Shown piece after piece: positions 25,375 through 34,428 of a stretch of 64,000 nt of DNA. The first letter of the stretch is position 1. Each line of letters opens with the position of its first letter. The notes beneath the pieces are model-generated. The model had not been told where the DNA came from, did not search any database, and saw nothing but the letters and a program-made list of their open reading frames with translations. The stretch is from the NCBI RefSeq assembly GCF_014207255.1, contig NZ_JACHCZ010000003.1, forward strand, positions 306,803 to 370,802, in the 5' to 3' direction. The position numbers and the translations under genes were made by a program. The DNA comes from Pseudomonas sp. JAI120. Lineage in GTDB: Bacteria; Pseudomonadota; Gammaproteobacteria; Pseudomonadales; Pseudomonadaceae.

Positions 25375-26316
25375 TTATTTCAAATGGTCTGTCAAATACC
25401 GGAAATACTCTTCACGAATCTCCGGAATCTCGTTCGCCAGGTGATGCCGGCCACGCGGCAGCATTAACACCTCGGGTTGGTCGAACTTGCCCCGCAGCAC
25501 CTGCAAGTTGTGCTGCCAATCCACCGTCATGTCGTCCTCACCCTGCACAATCACCGGCCGCCGTGGGCTGCGCGGGGCGGCTTCGATGCGTTTGATCCAG
25601 CGCGCCAGCGCCCCTACCCAGGCGGTTGGCAATTGGCGCGGCTGAAGCGGGTCGGCCTCCAGGAATGGCTTGAACTGCGGGTCGTTGGTGTTCTCGCTGA
25701 AACGCCGGGCGATGCCTTTGACGAACGGGCGCAGCAGGTAATAGCTGACCTGCGACCACCCCCACGCACGCGGCCGCACCAGCGGTGAGAGCAGGAAGGT
25801 CTTGCCTTGGGCCGGGCTCTCGGCCCCCTGGTTGAGCAGGTGGTCTACTACCACCGCGCCGCCGGTGCTTTGCCCGAACAAATGCCAGGGCTGCGGCAAT
25901 TGCAGCGCTTGGGCCTGGACGAACAGCGCCTGCACCACATCCTGGTACACGGCAAAATCATCGATGCTGGCGCGCGCGCCGCTGGACAAACCATGGCCCG
26001 GCAAATCGCAGGCGATCACCACAAAGCCCTGGTCCAGCGCCCAGTTCACTACGTGGCGATAAAGGCCCATATGGTCGTAGAAGCCGTGGAACATAAACAT
26101 CGTCGCCACCGGCACGGGCGGCCACCACACCTGAGCGACCACCTCAAACCCATCCACCTCGAAACGCCCCAGCCGACTCACTGTCGGCACTTTGCGTGTG
26201 CTCAGGTCCAGTCCATAGAAACGCTGGTAGACCCGCGCTTCGGCTGAAAGCGGTTGCGCATCCACCAGGGGCCGCAGGCTTTCGCGAAGATGATCAGGGT
26301 CAAAGGTCACGGGCAT
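25375..26316 (-). CDS. Alpha/beta-hydrolase (serine aminopeptidase S33 / lysophospholipase-like)
   Basis: 313-residue hydrolase. The oxyanion region MFHGFYDHMG, the nucleophile elbow GQSTGG (Ser), a late acid in GEDDMTVD and the histidine in RGRHHLANE form a plausible catalytic set. The fold resembles monoglyceride lipase/lysophospholipase proteins, with an extra N-terminal ~60 residues. No signal peptide is seen, so it is likely cytoplasmic. The start MPVTFDPDH was chosen over one 22 codons upstream. Substrate unknown. Confidence 0.82.
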   Translation of the reverse strand: MPVTFDPDHLRESLRPLVDAQPLSAEARVYQRFYGLDLSTRKVPTVSRLGRFEVDGFEVVAQVWWPPVPVATMFMFHGFYDHMGLYRHVVNWALDQGFVVIACDLPGHGLSSGARASIDDFAVYQDVVQALFVQAQALQLPQPWHLFGQSTGGAVVVDHLLNQGAESPAQGKTFLLSPLVRPRAWGWSQVSYYLLRPFVKGIARRFSENTNDPQFKPFLEADPLQPRQLPTAWVGALARWIKRIEAAPRSPRRPVIVQGEDDMTVDWQHNLQVLRGKFDQPEVLMLPRGRHHLANEIPEIREEYFRYLTDHLK

Positions 26317-26415
26317 AAAGGGTTCCAGACTTGCGGCGAAGATGAATATCGAGCTGCGATATTCATCTGTCAGGACAAGCATGGCAAGCTACGCGACCTG
26401 CGAGGATAGATCCGA

Positions 26416-26991
26416 ATGCGACAGCCTTACCGTAACGCCCTGTTCGCCAGCCTGATCCTGATCATCTGCGCCGGTGTGCTGTGGGCGGCGTATGACTGGT
26501 TCCAGGGCCGCTACCTGCGCGCTTTCAGTGAGCACACGGCAGTGTTTTCCGGCGATGCCCTGCAACTGCCCGCCGAACTCGCAGGCCCCGGGCCGATCCG
26601 CCTGGTGCATTTCTGGGATCCGGCTTGCCCGTGCAATGTCGGCAACCAGCAACACCTGGGCGAGTTGATCGAGCAGTACGCGCCCCAGGGCGTCGAGTTC
26701 TATGCCCTGCAAAAAGCCGGCAGCCACGGTCAGTTGCCCGATAACCTGCGCCAGATGAAAACCCTCACTACCCTGCCCGGCGCCGACCAGGTGCCGGCCA
26801 GCCCGGCCGTGGGCATCTGGGACCGAACCGGCAAGCTCGCGTATTTCGGGCCGTACAGCGAAGGGCTGACGTGTAACGCCAATAACAGTTTTATCGAGCC
26901 TATCCTGAAAGCCCTTGAAGCTGGGCGAGAGGTGAATGCCACGCACACCCTGGCGGTGGGCTGCTATTGTTCGTGGTCGAAAGATTTGTAG
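26416..26991 (+). CDS. DUF6436 thioredoxin-like membrane-anchored protein
   Basis: 191-residue protein with one N-terminal membrane helix (ALFASLILIICAGVLWA) and a thioredoxin-like region. The motif FWDPACPCN carries a CPC pair where thioredoxins have CxxC, and another CYC sits near the end (VGCYCSWSK). It probably faces the periplasm. The redox role is inferred from the fold; with a CxC rather than CxxC motif it may bind metal or act as an isomerase. It lies 30 bp upstream of the acylase gene on the same strand. Confidence 0.75.
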   Translation: MRQPYRNALFASLILIICAGVLWAAYDWFQGRYLRAFSEHTAVFSGDALQLPAELAGPGPIRLVHFWDPACPCNVGNQQHLGELIEQYAPQGVEFYALQKAGSHGQLPDNLRQMKTLTTLPGADQVPASPAVGIWDRTGKLAYFGPYSEGLTCNANNSFIEPILKALEAGREVNATHTLAVGCYCSWSKDL

Positions 26992-27021
26992 CTCGCCACC
27001 CACTCTCGGTAAGGAATGTCC

Positions 27022-29376
27022 ATGAAGCGCGTCTTGCGGGTTCTCGCGGTTCTGCTGGTGCTGATCGGCCTCGGTGCGGGCTGGTACGTCTACAGCAAGC
27101 AACCCAGCCGCCAGGGCACGGTTGAACTGGCCAACCTGCAAGGCTCGGTCACCGTGCGCTACGACGATCGTGGAGTGCCGCATATTCGCGCCGAGAACGA
27201 GACCGACCTGTATCGCGCCCTGGGCTACGTGCATGCCCAGGACCGCCTGTTCCAGATGGAGGTCATGCGGCGCCTGGCCCGTGGCGAGTTGGCCGAGGTG
27301 CTCGGGCCGAAGCTGCTGGAGACCGACAAGCTGTTCCGCAGCCTGCGCATTCGCGACCGCGCCGCCACCTACGTGGCGCAGCAGGACCATGAGTCGGCGC
27401 ACTGGAAGGCCCTGCAAGCCTACCTGGACGGGATCAACCAATATCAGGACAGCCACGCCCGCCCGATGGAGTTCGACGTGCTGGGCATCCCCAGGCGCCC
27501 GTTTACCGCCGAGGACACCATCAGCGTCGCCGGGTACATGGCCTACAGCTTTGCCGCTGCGTTTCGTACCGAGCCCTTGCTGACTTACGTGCGCGACCAA
27601 TTGGGCAGCGATTACCTGAAAGTCTTCGACCTCGACTGGCAACCCAAAGGCGCCCTCAACCTGGCCGACAATGACTGGAAAACCCTCGACGCCCTCGCCG
27701 CCCTGAGCGAGCAGGCGTTGGCCGACAACGGCTTGCCGCAATTCGAGGGCAGCAACGCCTGGGCCATCAGTGGCAGCCGCACCAAGAGCGGCAAACCGCT
27801 GCTGGCGGGTGACCCGCATATCCGCTTTTCGGTGCCATCGGTGTGGTACGAGGCGCAACTGTCGGCGCCGGGGTTTGAGCTGTATGGCTACCACAACGCG
27901 CTGGTGCCCGTGGCGTTCCTGGGGCACAACCTGGATTTCGGCTGGAGCCTGACCATGTTCCAGAACGACGACCTCGACCTGATCGCCGAAAAGGTCAACC
28001 CGGACAACGCCAACCAGGTCTGGTACCACGGCCAGTGGGTCGACATGACCCGCAGCGAGCAACAGATCGCCGTAAAAGGCCAGGCACCGGTCAGCCTCAC
28101 CCTGCGCCAGTCGCCCCACGGCCCGATCGTCAATGACGTGCTCGGCGAGAACGGCGGCAAGACGCCGATTGCCATGTGGTGGGCGTTCCTCGACACCCAG
28201 AACCCGATCCTCGAAGGTTTCTACCAGCTCAACCGCGCCGACACCCTGGCCAAGGCGCGCGCGGCGGCGGCCAAGGTGTCGGCACCGGGGCTGAATATCG
28301 TGTGGGCCAATGCCAAGGGCGACATCGGCTGGTGGGCGGCGGCGCAGTTGCCGATTCGCCCGGCTGGCACCAACCCAGGTTTTATCCTCGACGGCAGCAC
28401 CGCCCAGGCCGACAAGCTGGGCTTCTACCCCTTCAGCGCCAACCCCCAGGAAGAAAACCCGGCGCGTGGCTATGTGGTGTCGGCCAATGCCCAGCCGGTA
28501 TCGCCCACCGGCATGGAAATCCCCGGCTATTACAACCTCGCCGACCGTGGCCAGCAGTTGAACGCGCAGTTGAGCGACAAGAGCGTGAAGTGGGATGTGA
28601 ACAACAGCCAGGCCCTGCAACTGGGCACCACCACCGCCTTCGGCCCGCGCCTGCTCGCGCCGCTGTTGCCGGTACTGCGCGAGGTGGTCACGGACCCGGC
28701 GCAGTTGAAGCTGGTGGAACAGCTTGCCAGCTGGAAGGGTGACTACCCGCTGGATTCCACCAGCGCCACGCTGTTCAACCAGTTCCTGTTCAACCTCGCC
28801 GACGCAGCTTTCCACCCGAAACTGGGCGATGGTATGTTCAAGACCTTGCTCACGACCCGCGTGATCGACGCCGCCCTGCCCCGCCTGGCTGCCGACCCGG
28901 CCTCGCCCTGGTGGGACGGCAAGCGCGCCGACAGCGTCAAGCGGGCCTGGGACAACAGCCTCGCGCACCTCAAGGCCACCTTCGGCGATGACCCGACGCA
29001 ATGGCAGTGGGGCAAGGCCCATACCCTGACCCACAGTCATCCGCTGGGCTCACAGAAACCCTTGGACCTGATCGTCAACGTCGGCCCGTTCCCGGCCCCC
29101 GGCACCCACGAAGTGCCGAACAACCAGTCGGCCGTCATCGGCCCCGCGCCATGGCCAGTGACCTACGGCCCGTCCACCCGCCGCCTGATCGACTTCGCCG
29201 ACGTGGCCCACGCGCTGACGATCAACCCGGTCGGTCAAAGCGGTGTGCCGTTTGACAAGCACTATGGCGACCAGGCAGAGACCTATATCGAAGGGGGTTA
29301 CGAGCAGGCGCATTTCAGTGATGAGGAAGTCACGGCGAATACGCGCGGCACCTTGAAGCTGCTACCGGCGCGGTAG
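27022..29376 (+). CDS. Penicillin acylase family protein (N-acyl-homoserine lactone acylase-like)
   Basis: 784-residue Ntn-hydrolase precursor exported to the periplasm (N-terminal hydrophobic segment LAVLLVLIGLGAGWYV). The alpha chain carries DDRGVPHIRA and YVHAQDRLFQME. The nucleophile serine that starts the beta chain is in GSNAWAISG (~residue 244), followed by LLAGDPHIRF and GHNLDFGWSLTMFQND. By context it corresponds to the PAO1 acylase HacB (PA0305), which cleaves long-chain acyl-homoserine lactones. That activity is inferred. The second ATG is preferred because AAGGA directly abuts the first and is six bases from the second. Confidence 0.9.
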   Translation: MKRVLRVLAVLLVLIGLGAGWYVYSKQPSRQGTVELANLQGSVTVRYDDRGVPHIRAENETDLYRALGYVHAQDRLFQMEVMRRLARGELAEVLGPKLLETDKLFRSLRIRDRAATYVAQQDHESAHWKALQAYLDGINQYQDSHARPMEFDVLGIPRRPFTAEDTISVAGYMAYSFAAAFRTEPLLTYVRDQLGSDYLKVFDLDWQPKGALNLADNDWKTLDALAALSEQALADNGLPQFEGSNAWAISGSRTKSGKPLLAGDPHIRFSVPSVWYEAQLSAPGFELYGYHNALVPVAFLGHNLDFGWSLTMFQNDDLDLIAEKVNPDNANQVWYHGQWVDMTRSEQQIAVKGQAPVSLTLRQSPHGPIVNDVLGENGGKTPIAMWWAFLDTQNPILEGFYQLNRADTLAKARAAAAKVSAPGLNIVWANAKGDIGWWAAAQLPIRPAGTNPGFILDGSTAQADKLGFYPFSANPQEENPARGYVVSANAQPVSPTGMEIPGYYNLADRGQQLNAQLSDKSVKWDVNNSQALQLGTTTAFGPRLLAPLLPVLREVVTDPAQLKLVEQLASWKGDYPLDSTSATLFNQFLFNLADAAFHPKLGDGMFKTLLTTRVIDAALPRLAADPASPWWDGKRADSVKRAWDNSLAHLKATFGDDPTQWQWGKAHTLTHSHPLGSQKPLDLIVNVGPFPAPGTHEVPNNQSAVIGPAPWPVTYGPSTRRLIDFADVAHALTINPVGQSGVPFDKHYGDQAETYIEGGYEQAHFSDEEVTANTRGTLKLLPAR

Positions 29377-29405
29377 CCCTATGCAAGCCAACGCCTACAG
29401 TTGGT

Positions 29406-30377
29406 CTACGCCGTTGCTGGGGGCGCAAAGTTGAGCCGAAACTGCTGCGGCGTCACCCCCAGGCGGCGATTGAACACACTGCGCATGTGCTGGGCATCGC
29501 GAAAACCGCATTGGTACGCCACGGTTTTCAATGGCGCGTGAGTACTTTCAAGCATCACCCGCGCCGCATCCACCCGCGCCCGCTCAACAAATTCCGCAGG
29601 CGTAACCTGCGCCTCACGGGCAAACACCCGAGAAAAATTGCGCGCGCTCATATTGGCGGCCCTTGCCAGGTCGGCGATGGTCAGATCCCCGGTCAAATTC
29701 GCCAATACATACAGCTGCACCAGCGCTACCGCCGATGTGGTTTCGGCGTGGGGTGTAAGAAACGGGCTGAACTGCGACTGCCCGCCCGAACGCTGGGTGA
29801 ACACCACCAGGCGCTTGGCCACGCTCAAAGCCACTTCCGGGCCGTGGTCCTGGGCCAGCAGGTACAGCGACAAGTCGATGCCCGCCGTGACCCCGGCCGA
29901 GGTGTAAAGGTTGCCGTCCTGCACGTAGAGGCGGTCGGCTTCGACCTGAGCCGAAGGACACAGGCGCGCCAGGTCAGCGGCGTCGTTCCAATGGGTGGTG
30001 ATGGTTTTTCCGTCCAGCAATCCGGCGCGCGCCAGCATGAAGGCCCCGTTACAGATAGAGCCAAACCGTCGCGCCCGGGCGGTGGCGCCACGCAGCCAAT
30101 CATCGAACGGAGCGCCGAAGTCCTCGAAGGGTAACTGCGGGCCGCCCGCGACCAGCAGCAGGTCATAGGCCTGCAGGGCTTCGCTGTAATGCTTATGGGC
30201 CTGGAGTGACAGGCCATTGGAGGCCGCCATCGTGCCGTGGCCTAAACCTATCACTTCCAACTGGTAATGATCTTCGGGCACCAGAAAGCGGTTGGCCTCG
30301 CAGAACACATCCATGGGACCGGTCACATCCAGTGACTGGACGCCGGGGAAGATCAGGATCGCGACGGTCTTGTGCAT
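29406..30377 (-). CDS. GlxA-family transcriptional regulator (DJ-1/PfpI + AraC)
   Basis: 323-residue regulator with an N-terminal DJ-1/PfpI-like amidotransferase fold (LLLVAGGPQ, cysteine in SICNGAF) and a C-terminal AraC helix-turn-helix (residues ~225-315, with AAQ-type second helix 'YQCGFRDAQHMRSVFNRRLG'). The family senses small nitrogen compounds in several pseudomonads, but the ligand here is unknown. It is divergent from the HD-domain gene, which it probably regulates. The start is uncertain by a few codons: GTG codons at 30383 and 30389 lie closer to the AAAGG site. Confidence 0.86.
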   Translation of the reverse strand: MHKTVAILIFPGVQSLDVTGPMDVFCEANRFLVPEDHYQLEVIGLGHGTMAASNGLSLQAHKHYSEALQAYDLLLVAGGPQLPFEDFGAPFDDWLRGATARARRFGSICNGAFMLARAGLLDGKTITTHWNDAADLARLCPSAQVEADRLYVQDGNLYTSAGVTAGIDLSLYLLAQDHGPEVALSVAKRLVVFTQRSGGQSQFSPFLTPHAETTSAVALVQLYVLANLTGDLTIADLARAANMSARNFSRVFAREAQVTPAEFVERARVDAARVMLESTHAPLKTVAYQCGFRDAQHMRSVFNRRLGVTPQQFRLNFAPPATA

Positions 30378-30418
30378 GCTCACAGACACCTTTTTCTAGC
30401 GGAATAAAATGCAAACCC

Positions 30419-30508
30419 TGTGGGAGGGGGCTTGCTCCCGATGGCGCTGTATCAGTCAGCAGATGCAGTGCCTGGTACTCAGCAATCGGGAGCAAGCCCC
30501 CTCCCACA
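30419..30508. repeat. REPIN, inverted partner of 31331-31423
   Basis: Outer REP arms TGTGGGAGGGGGCTTGCTCC and GGAGCAAGCCCCCTCCCACA surround a ~40 bp spacer. The reverse complement of this element closely matches the element at 31331-31423, spacer included (shared ATTGCTGAGT, CACTGCATCT, TGACTGA). It lies in the 292-bp divergent promoter region between the GlxA and HD genes; the remainder of that gap shows no other clear element. Confidence 0.9.
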
Positions 30509-30669
30509 CTGGGATTTTCGCAGGCTTCCAGAGTGATATCGCCCGCTACACCCTAGTCGATTTCTGCTTGGCACGATGTGTCGGCACATTGGCCGGGATC
30601 GCGCCCTCACCGCGCTGGTCGCTGCACCGACCAGCGACCAAACTGACTGCTTTCCAGAGGAGAGCCACC

Positions 30670-31311
30670 ATGACCACCACCATCGCCGGCATCAAGATCC
30701 CGGACAGCGCCCTGGCCAAGGCCACCACCGAATACATCCGCGACATCGAATCCGACCTGCTCTACCACCACTCGCGCCGGGTGTTCCTCTTCGGCGCCTT
30801 GAGCGGTGAGCGCAAGCAGTTGGCCTACAACCCGGAGCTGCTTTACGTCGGCGCCATGTTCCATGACCTGGGCCTGGTGGAAGGCCATCGCAGTGACGAC
30901 GAACGCTTCGAAGTGGACGGCGCCAACGCCGCCGCGGCCTTTCTCAAGCCTTACGGGCTGAGCGACGACGATATCGAACAGGTGTGGCTGTCCATCGCCC
31001 TGCACACCACGCCGGGCGTACCGCAGCACCTGCGCCCGACCGTGGCCCTGGTGACAGCCGGCGTCGAAATGGACGTGCTGGGCATGGACTACGCCGCGTT
31101 CAGCAGCGTGCAGCGCGACGCCGTGGTGCATGCGCATCCACGCGGTGAAGGCTTCAAGGAGTGCATCATCTGCGCGTTTGCCGACGGCTTGCGCCATCGC
31201 CCGCAGACCACGTTTGGCAACGTGAAGACGGATGTGCTGGTGGATCAGGAGCCGGGGTTCAAGCCGATGAATTTTGTCGAGGTGATTCGCAAGTCGCCGT
31301 GGTTGGCGTAG
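30670..31311 (+). CDS. HD-domain protein (cyanamide hydratase-like)
   Basis: 213-residue metal-dependent HD-fold protein. The metal ligands are visible as H in LLYHHSRR, HD in GAMFHDLGL and a later H in SIALHTTPG. The order LYVGAMFHDL, RFEVDGANAA, then a C-terminal ICAFADG/TTFGNV resembles cyanamide hydratase (DDI2/Cah-type) more than nucleotide phosphohydrolases. So hydration of a nitrile-like compound is a reasonable but unproven guess. The start was set by GAGGAG upstream. It is bracketed by two inverted REPINs. Confidence 0.82.
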   Translation: MTTTIAGIKIPDSALAKATTEYIRDIESDLLYHHSRRVFLFGALSGERKQLAYNPELLYVGAMFHDLGLVEGHRSDDERFEVDGANAAAAFLKPYGLSDDDIEQVWLSIALHTTPGVPQHLRPTVALVTAGVEMDVLGMDYAAFSSVQRDAVVHAHPRGEGFKECIICAFADGLRHRPQTTFGNVKTDVLVDQEPGFKPMNFVEVIRKSPWLA

Positions 31312-31330
31312 CGGAGTTGAAATGCGATCA

Positions 31331-31423
31331 AATGTGGGAGGGGGCTTGCCCCCGATTGCTGAGTGTCAGTCACTGCATCTATTGACTGACCCACCGCCAT
31401 CGGGAGCAAGCCCCCTCCCACCT
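31331..31423. repeat. REPIN between HD gene and spuH
   Basis: TGTGGGAGGGGGCTTGCCCC and GGAGCAAGCCCCCTCCCACC arms with a ~43 bp spacer. It is the inverted sister of 30419-30508. It ends directly at the spuH stop codon (TTA at 31424-31426 on this strand) and separates two convergent genes. Confidence 0.9.
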
Positions 31424-32308
31424 TTAGACCGGCGCCTGCGCCCGACGCACGTCCGGCTGTTTCCAGCCATCGGCAGCGGCTTCTTCGATGGCTTGCTGGA
31501 TGGCCTTCTTGCGCATCTCTTCGGCACGTCGGCTGAAGAACCACACCAGGAAGGTCACCAGCGACACCGCCAGCAGAATCAGGCTGGCCACGGCGTTGAT
31601 CTCGGGTTTTACCCCAAGGCGCACGGCCGAGAACACTTCCATCGGCAACGTCGTAGAGCCCGGGCCCGAGACGAAGCTGGCCAGTACCAGGTCATCCAGG
31701 GACAGTGCGAACGACATCATGCCGCCCGCCGCCAACGACGGCGCGATCATCGGGATGGTGATCAGGAAGAACACCTTCCACGGCCGCGCACCCAGGTCCA
31801 TCGCCGCTTCTTCGATCGACAGGTCCAGCTCACGCAAGCGCGCCGATACCACCACCGCCACATACGCCGCACAGAACGTGGTGTGGGCGATCCAGATGGT
31901 GACGATGCCACGCTCCTGGGGCCAGCCGATCATCTGCGCCATGGCCACGAACAGCAGCAGCAGCGACAGACCGGTGATCACTTCCGGCATCACCAACGGT
32001 GCGGTCACCAGGCCGCCGAACAGCGTGCGGCCCTTGAACTGGCTGATGCGCGTCAGCACAAACGCCGCCAACGTACCCAGCGCAACAGCGGCCACCGCCG
32101 TGTAGCAGGCGATTTCCAGGGAACGTGCCACCGACCCCATCAACTGGGTGTTGTCCAGCAGGCCCACGTACCACTTGATCGACCAACCGCCCCACACCGT
32201 TACCAGCTTGGATTCGTTGAACGAGTAGATCACCAGGATCAGCATCGGCAGGTAGATGAACAACAACCCCGCCACCAGCATGAAGCTTGAGAAACTGACG
32301 CGCTTCAT
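31424..32308 (-). CDS. spuH: Polyamine ABC transporter permease SpuH (PotI-like)
   Basis: Second inner-membrane permease of the putrescine/spermidine importer. 294 residues, six membrane helices and the EAA loop EEAAMDLGARPWKVFFLITIP. Last gene of the spu operon; its ATG overlaps the spuG stop by four bases (ATGA), indicating coupled translation. Confidence 0.94.
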   Translation of the reverse strand: MKRVSFSSFMLVAGLLFIYLPMLILVIYSFNESKLVTVWGGWSIKWYVGLLDNTQLMGSVARSLEIACYTAVAAVALGTLAAFVLTRISQFKGRTLFGGLVTAPLVMPEVITGLSLLLLFVAMAQMIGWPQERGIVTIWIAHTTFCAAYVAVVVSARLRELDLSIEEAAMDLGARPWKVFFLITIPMIAPSLAAGGMMSFALSLDDLVLASFVSGPGSTTLPMEVFSAVRLGVKPEINAVASLILLAVSLVTFLVWFFSRRAEEMRKKAIQQAIEEAAADGWKQPDVRRAQAPV

Positions 32309-33225
32309 ATCTTGCCCTCCATCTCTTTGGCTTGGCTGCGGTTAAACAGAATGATGGGCACGATCAGGATCGCCAGCATCACTACCGCCAGGGCAGACGC
32401 CACCGGCCAGTCACGGTTGTTGAAGAACTCTTGCCACAACACTTTACCGATCATCAGGGTTTCCGGGCCGCCGAGCAGTTCCGGGATCACGAACTCGCCC
32501 ACCACCGGGATAAACACCAGCATGCAGCCGGCGATGATGCCGTTCTTGGACAGCGGCACGGTGATTTTCCAGAAGCTGTTGAATGTGCTCGAACCCAGGT
32601 CCGATGCGGCTTCCAGCAGGCTCTGGTCATGCTTCACCAGGTTGGCGTACAGCGGCAGGATCATGAACGGCAGGTACGAATAGACCACGCCGATATACAC
32701 CGCGATGTTGGTGTTGAGGATCTGCAGCGGCTCGTTGATCAACCCCATGGACATCAGGAAGCCATTGAGCAAACCGTTGTTGCTGAGGATGCCCATCCAC
32801 GCATACACGCGGATCAGGATCGCGGTCCAGGTCGGCATCATGATCAGCAGCACCAGCACGGTCTGCATCTCTTTGCGCGCGGTGGCAATGGCGTAGGCCA
32901 TCGGGTAGCCGATCAGCAGGCACAGCAGCGTGCTGAAGAACGCCATTTTCAGCGAGCCCAGGTACGCCGCGATGTACAGCTCATCACCTGCCAGCAAACT
33001 GTAGTTGGCCAGGTTCAGCACCACCTGCAGCTTCTGTTCGACGTAGGTGTAGATCTCGGTGTACGGCGGGATCGCTACGTCGGCTTCGGCGAAGCTGATT
33101 TTCAGGACAATGAAAAACGGCAGAGCGAAAAACAGGAACAGCCACAGGAACGGAATCCCGATGACCACCTGCTTGCCACTGGGGACGATGCGGTGCAAGC
33201 GCCGCTTGAGCTTCTTCATGTTCAT
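32305..33225 (-). CDS. spuG: Polyamine ABC transporter permease SpuG (PotH-like)
   Basis: First permease of the polyamine importer, 306 residues, six helices (first FLWLFLFFALPFFIVL), EAA loop EAASDLGSSTFNSFWKITVP. The start was placed at the ATG that forms an ATGA overlap with the spuF stop (MNMKKLKRR), the same coupling as at the next junction. An ATG 12 codons upstream lies inside spuF and is unlikely. Confidence 0.94.
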   Translation of the reverse strand: MNMKKLKRRLHRIVPSGKQVVIGIPFLWLFLFFALPFFIVLKISFAEADVAIPPYTEIYTYVEQKLQVVLNLANYSLLAGDELYIAAYLGSLKMAFFSTLLCLLIGYPMAYAIATARKEMQTVLVLLIMMPTWTAILIRVYAWMGILSNNGLLNGFLMSMGLINEPLQILNTNIAVYIGVVYSYLPFMILPLYANLVKHDQSLLEAASDLGSSTFNSFWKITVPLSKNGIIAGCMLVFIPVVGEFVIPELLGGPETLMIGKVLWQEFFNNRDWPVASALAVVMLAILIVPIILFNRSQAKEMEGKI

Positions 33226-34364
33226 GTGCGCAGTACCACGCCGCTGTCGTCTTCCCACCACACGTACACCTGGTCACCCCAGGTTGGGCGCTGGCCACGG
33301 CGTTCGGCGTTGGCGACGAAGGACTGCACCAGCTTGCCGCTTGGCAGCTCGACGTAGAACACCGAGTGGCCGCCCAGGTAGGCGATGTCGTGCACCTTGC
33401 CGCTGGACCAGTTGTGCTCGCAGGTCGGCATTTCGGTGGTGACCAGCAGTTTTTCCGGGCGGATGGCGTAGGTCACCGACTTGTCTTCCACCGAGGTGGC
33501 GATGCCGTAGCCCACGTAGATATCGCGGTCCAGGTCCGGGCACTTGAGCACCGCGTGGCCTTCGGCGTCGTCCACCACCTGGGTGTCGAAGATGTTGACG
33601 TTACCGATGAATTCGCACACCAGGCGGCTGGTCGGCGTCTCGTAGATGTCGATCGGGCTGCCGATCTGGGCGATCCAGCCCAGGTGCATGATCGCGATGC
33701 GCTCGGCCATGGTCATGGCCTCTTCCTGGTCGTGCGTCACCATCACGCAGGTCACGCCGACGCGCTCGATGATCTCTACCAGTTCCAGTTGCATCTGCGA
33801 GCGCAGCTTTTTATCGAGGGCGCCCATCGGCTCATCGAGCAGCAGCAGTTTCGGGCGCTTGGCCAGGGAGCGGGCCAACGCCACACGCTGACGCTGGCCA
33901 CCGGACAACTGATGCGGCTTGCGCTTGGCGTACTGGCTCATCTGGACCAGCTTGAGCATTTCGGCCACGCGGGCATCGACCTCGGCCTTGGGGATCTTGT
34001 CCTGTTGCAGGCCGAACGCAATGTTCTGCGCCACGGTCATGTGCGGGAACAAGGCGTAGGACTGGAACATCATGTTGATCGGCCGCTCGTAGGGCGGCAT
34101 ATCGGTGATGTCCACACCGTCGAGGTAAATCCGACCTTCAGTCGGGCGCTCGAAGCCTGCGAGCATACGCAGCAGGGTGGACTTGCCCGAACCCGAACCG
34201 CCGAGCAAGGCGAAGATCTCGCCTTTCTTGATTTCCAGGGACACATCGTCCACGGCAATCGTCTCGTCGAACTTCTTCGTGACCCGGTCGATTTTGACCA
34301 GCACCTTTTTCGGTGTCTGGTCGCCCTCGAGGGCTTTCTTATAGGCGCCGGAGGCAACTGCCAT
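33222..34364 (-). CDS. spuF: Polyamine ABC transporter ATP-binding protein SpuF (PotG-like)
   Basis: ATPase of 380 residues that powers putrescine/spermidine uptake. Walker A GGSGSGKST (~residue 56), signature LSGGQRQR, Walker B LLLLDEP, switch VTHDQEEA, then a C-terminal TOBE domain with GYGIATSVEDKSVTYAIRPEK. It lies between spuE and spuG, with a 64-bp gap after spuE and a four-base overlap with spuG. Confidence 0.95.
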   Translation of the reverse strand: MAVASGAYKKALEGDQTPKKVLVKIDRVTKKFDETIAVDDVSLEIKKGEIFALLGGSGSGKSTLLRMLAGFERPTEGRIYLDGVDITDMPPYERPINMMFQSYALFPHMTVAQNIAFGLQQDKIPKAEVDARVAEMLKLVQMSQYAKRKPHQLSGGQRQRVALARSLAKRPKLLLLDEPMGALDKKLRSQMQLELVEIIERVGVTCVMVTHDQEEAMTMAERIAIMHLGWIAQIGSPIDIYETPTSRLVCEFIGNVNIFDTQVVDDAEGHAVLKCPDLDRDIYVGYGIATSVEDKSVTYAIRPEKLLVTTEMPTCEHNWSSGKVHDIAYLGGHSVFYVELPSGKLVQSFVANAERRGQRPTWGDQVYVWWEDDSGVVLRT

Positions 34365-34428
34365 TTACGAAACTCCCAAAAAAGAGTGCAGTTCGCCCGA
34401 GGCGGGCGAACCCAGGATAGTGTGAGCC

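Noticed and set aside
26389..29040. 883-codon open frame antisense to the penicillin acylase gene
   Set aside because: It is the mirror of a GC-rich gene: composition is Gln/Arg/His/Val-rich with no domain, and the plus-strand acylase is unambiguous.
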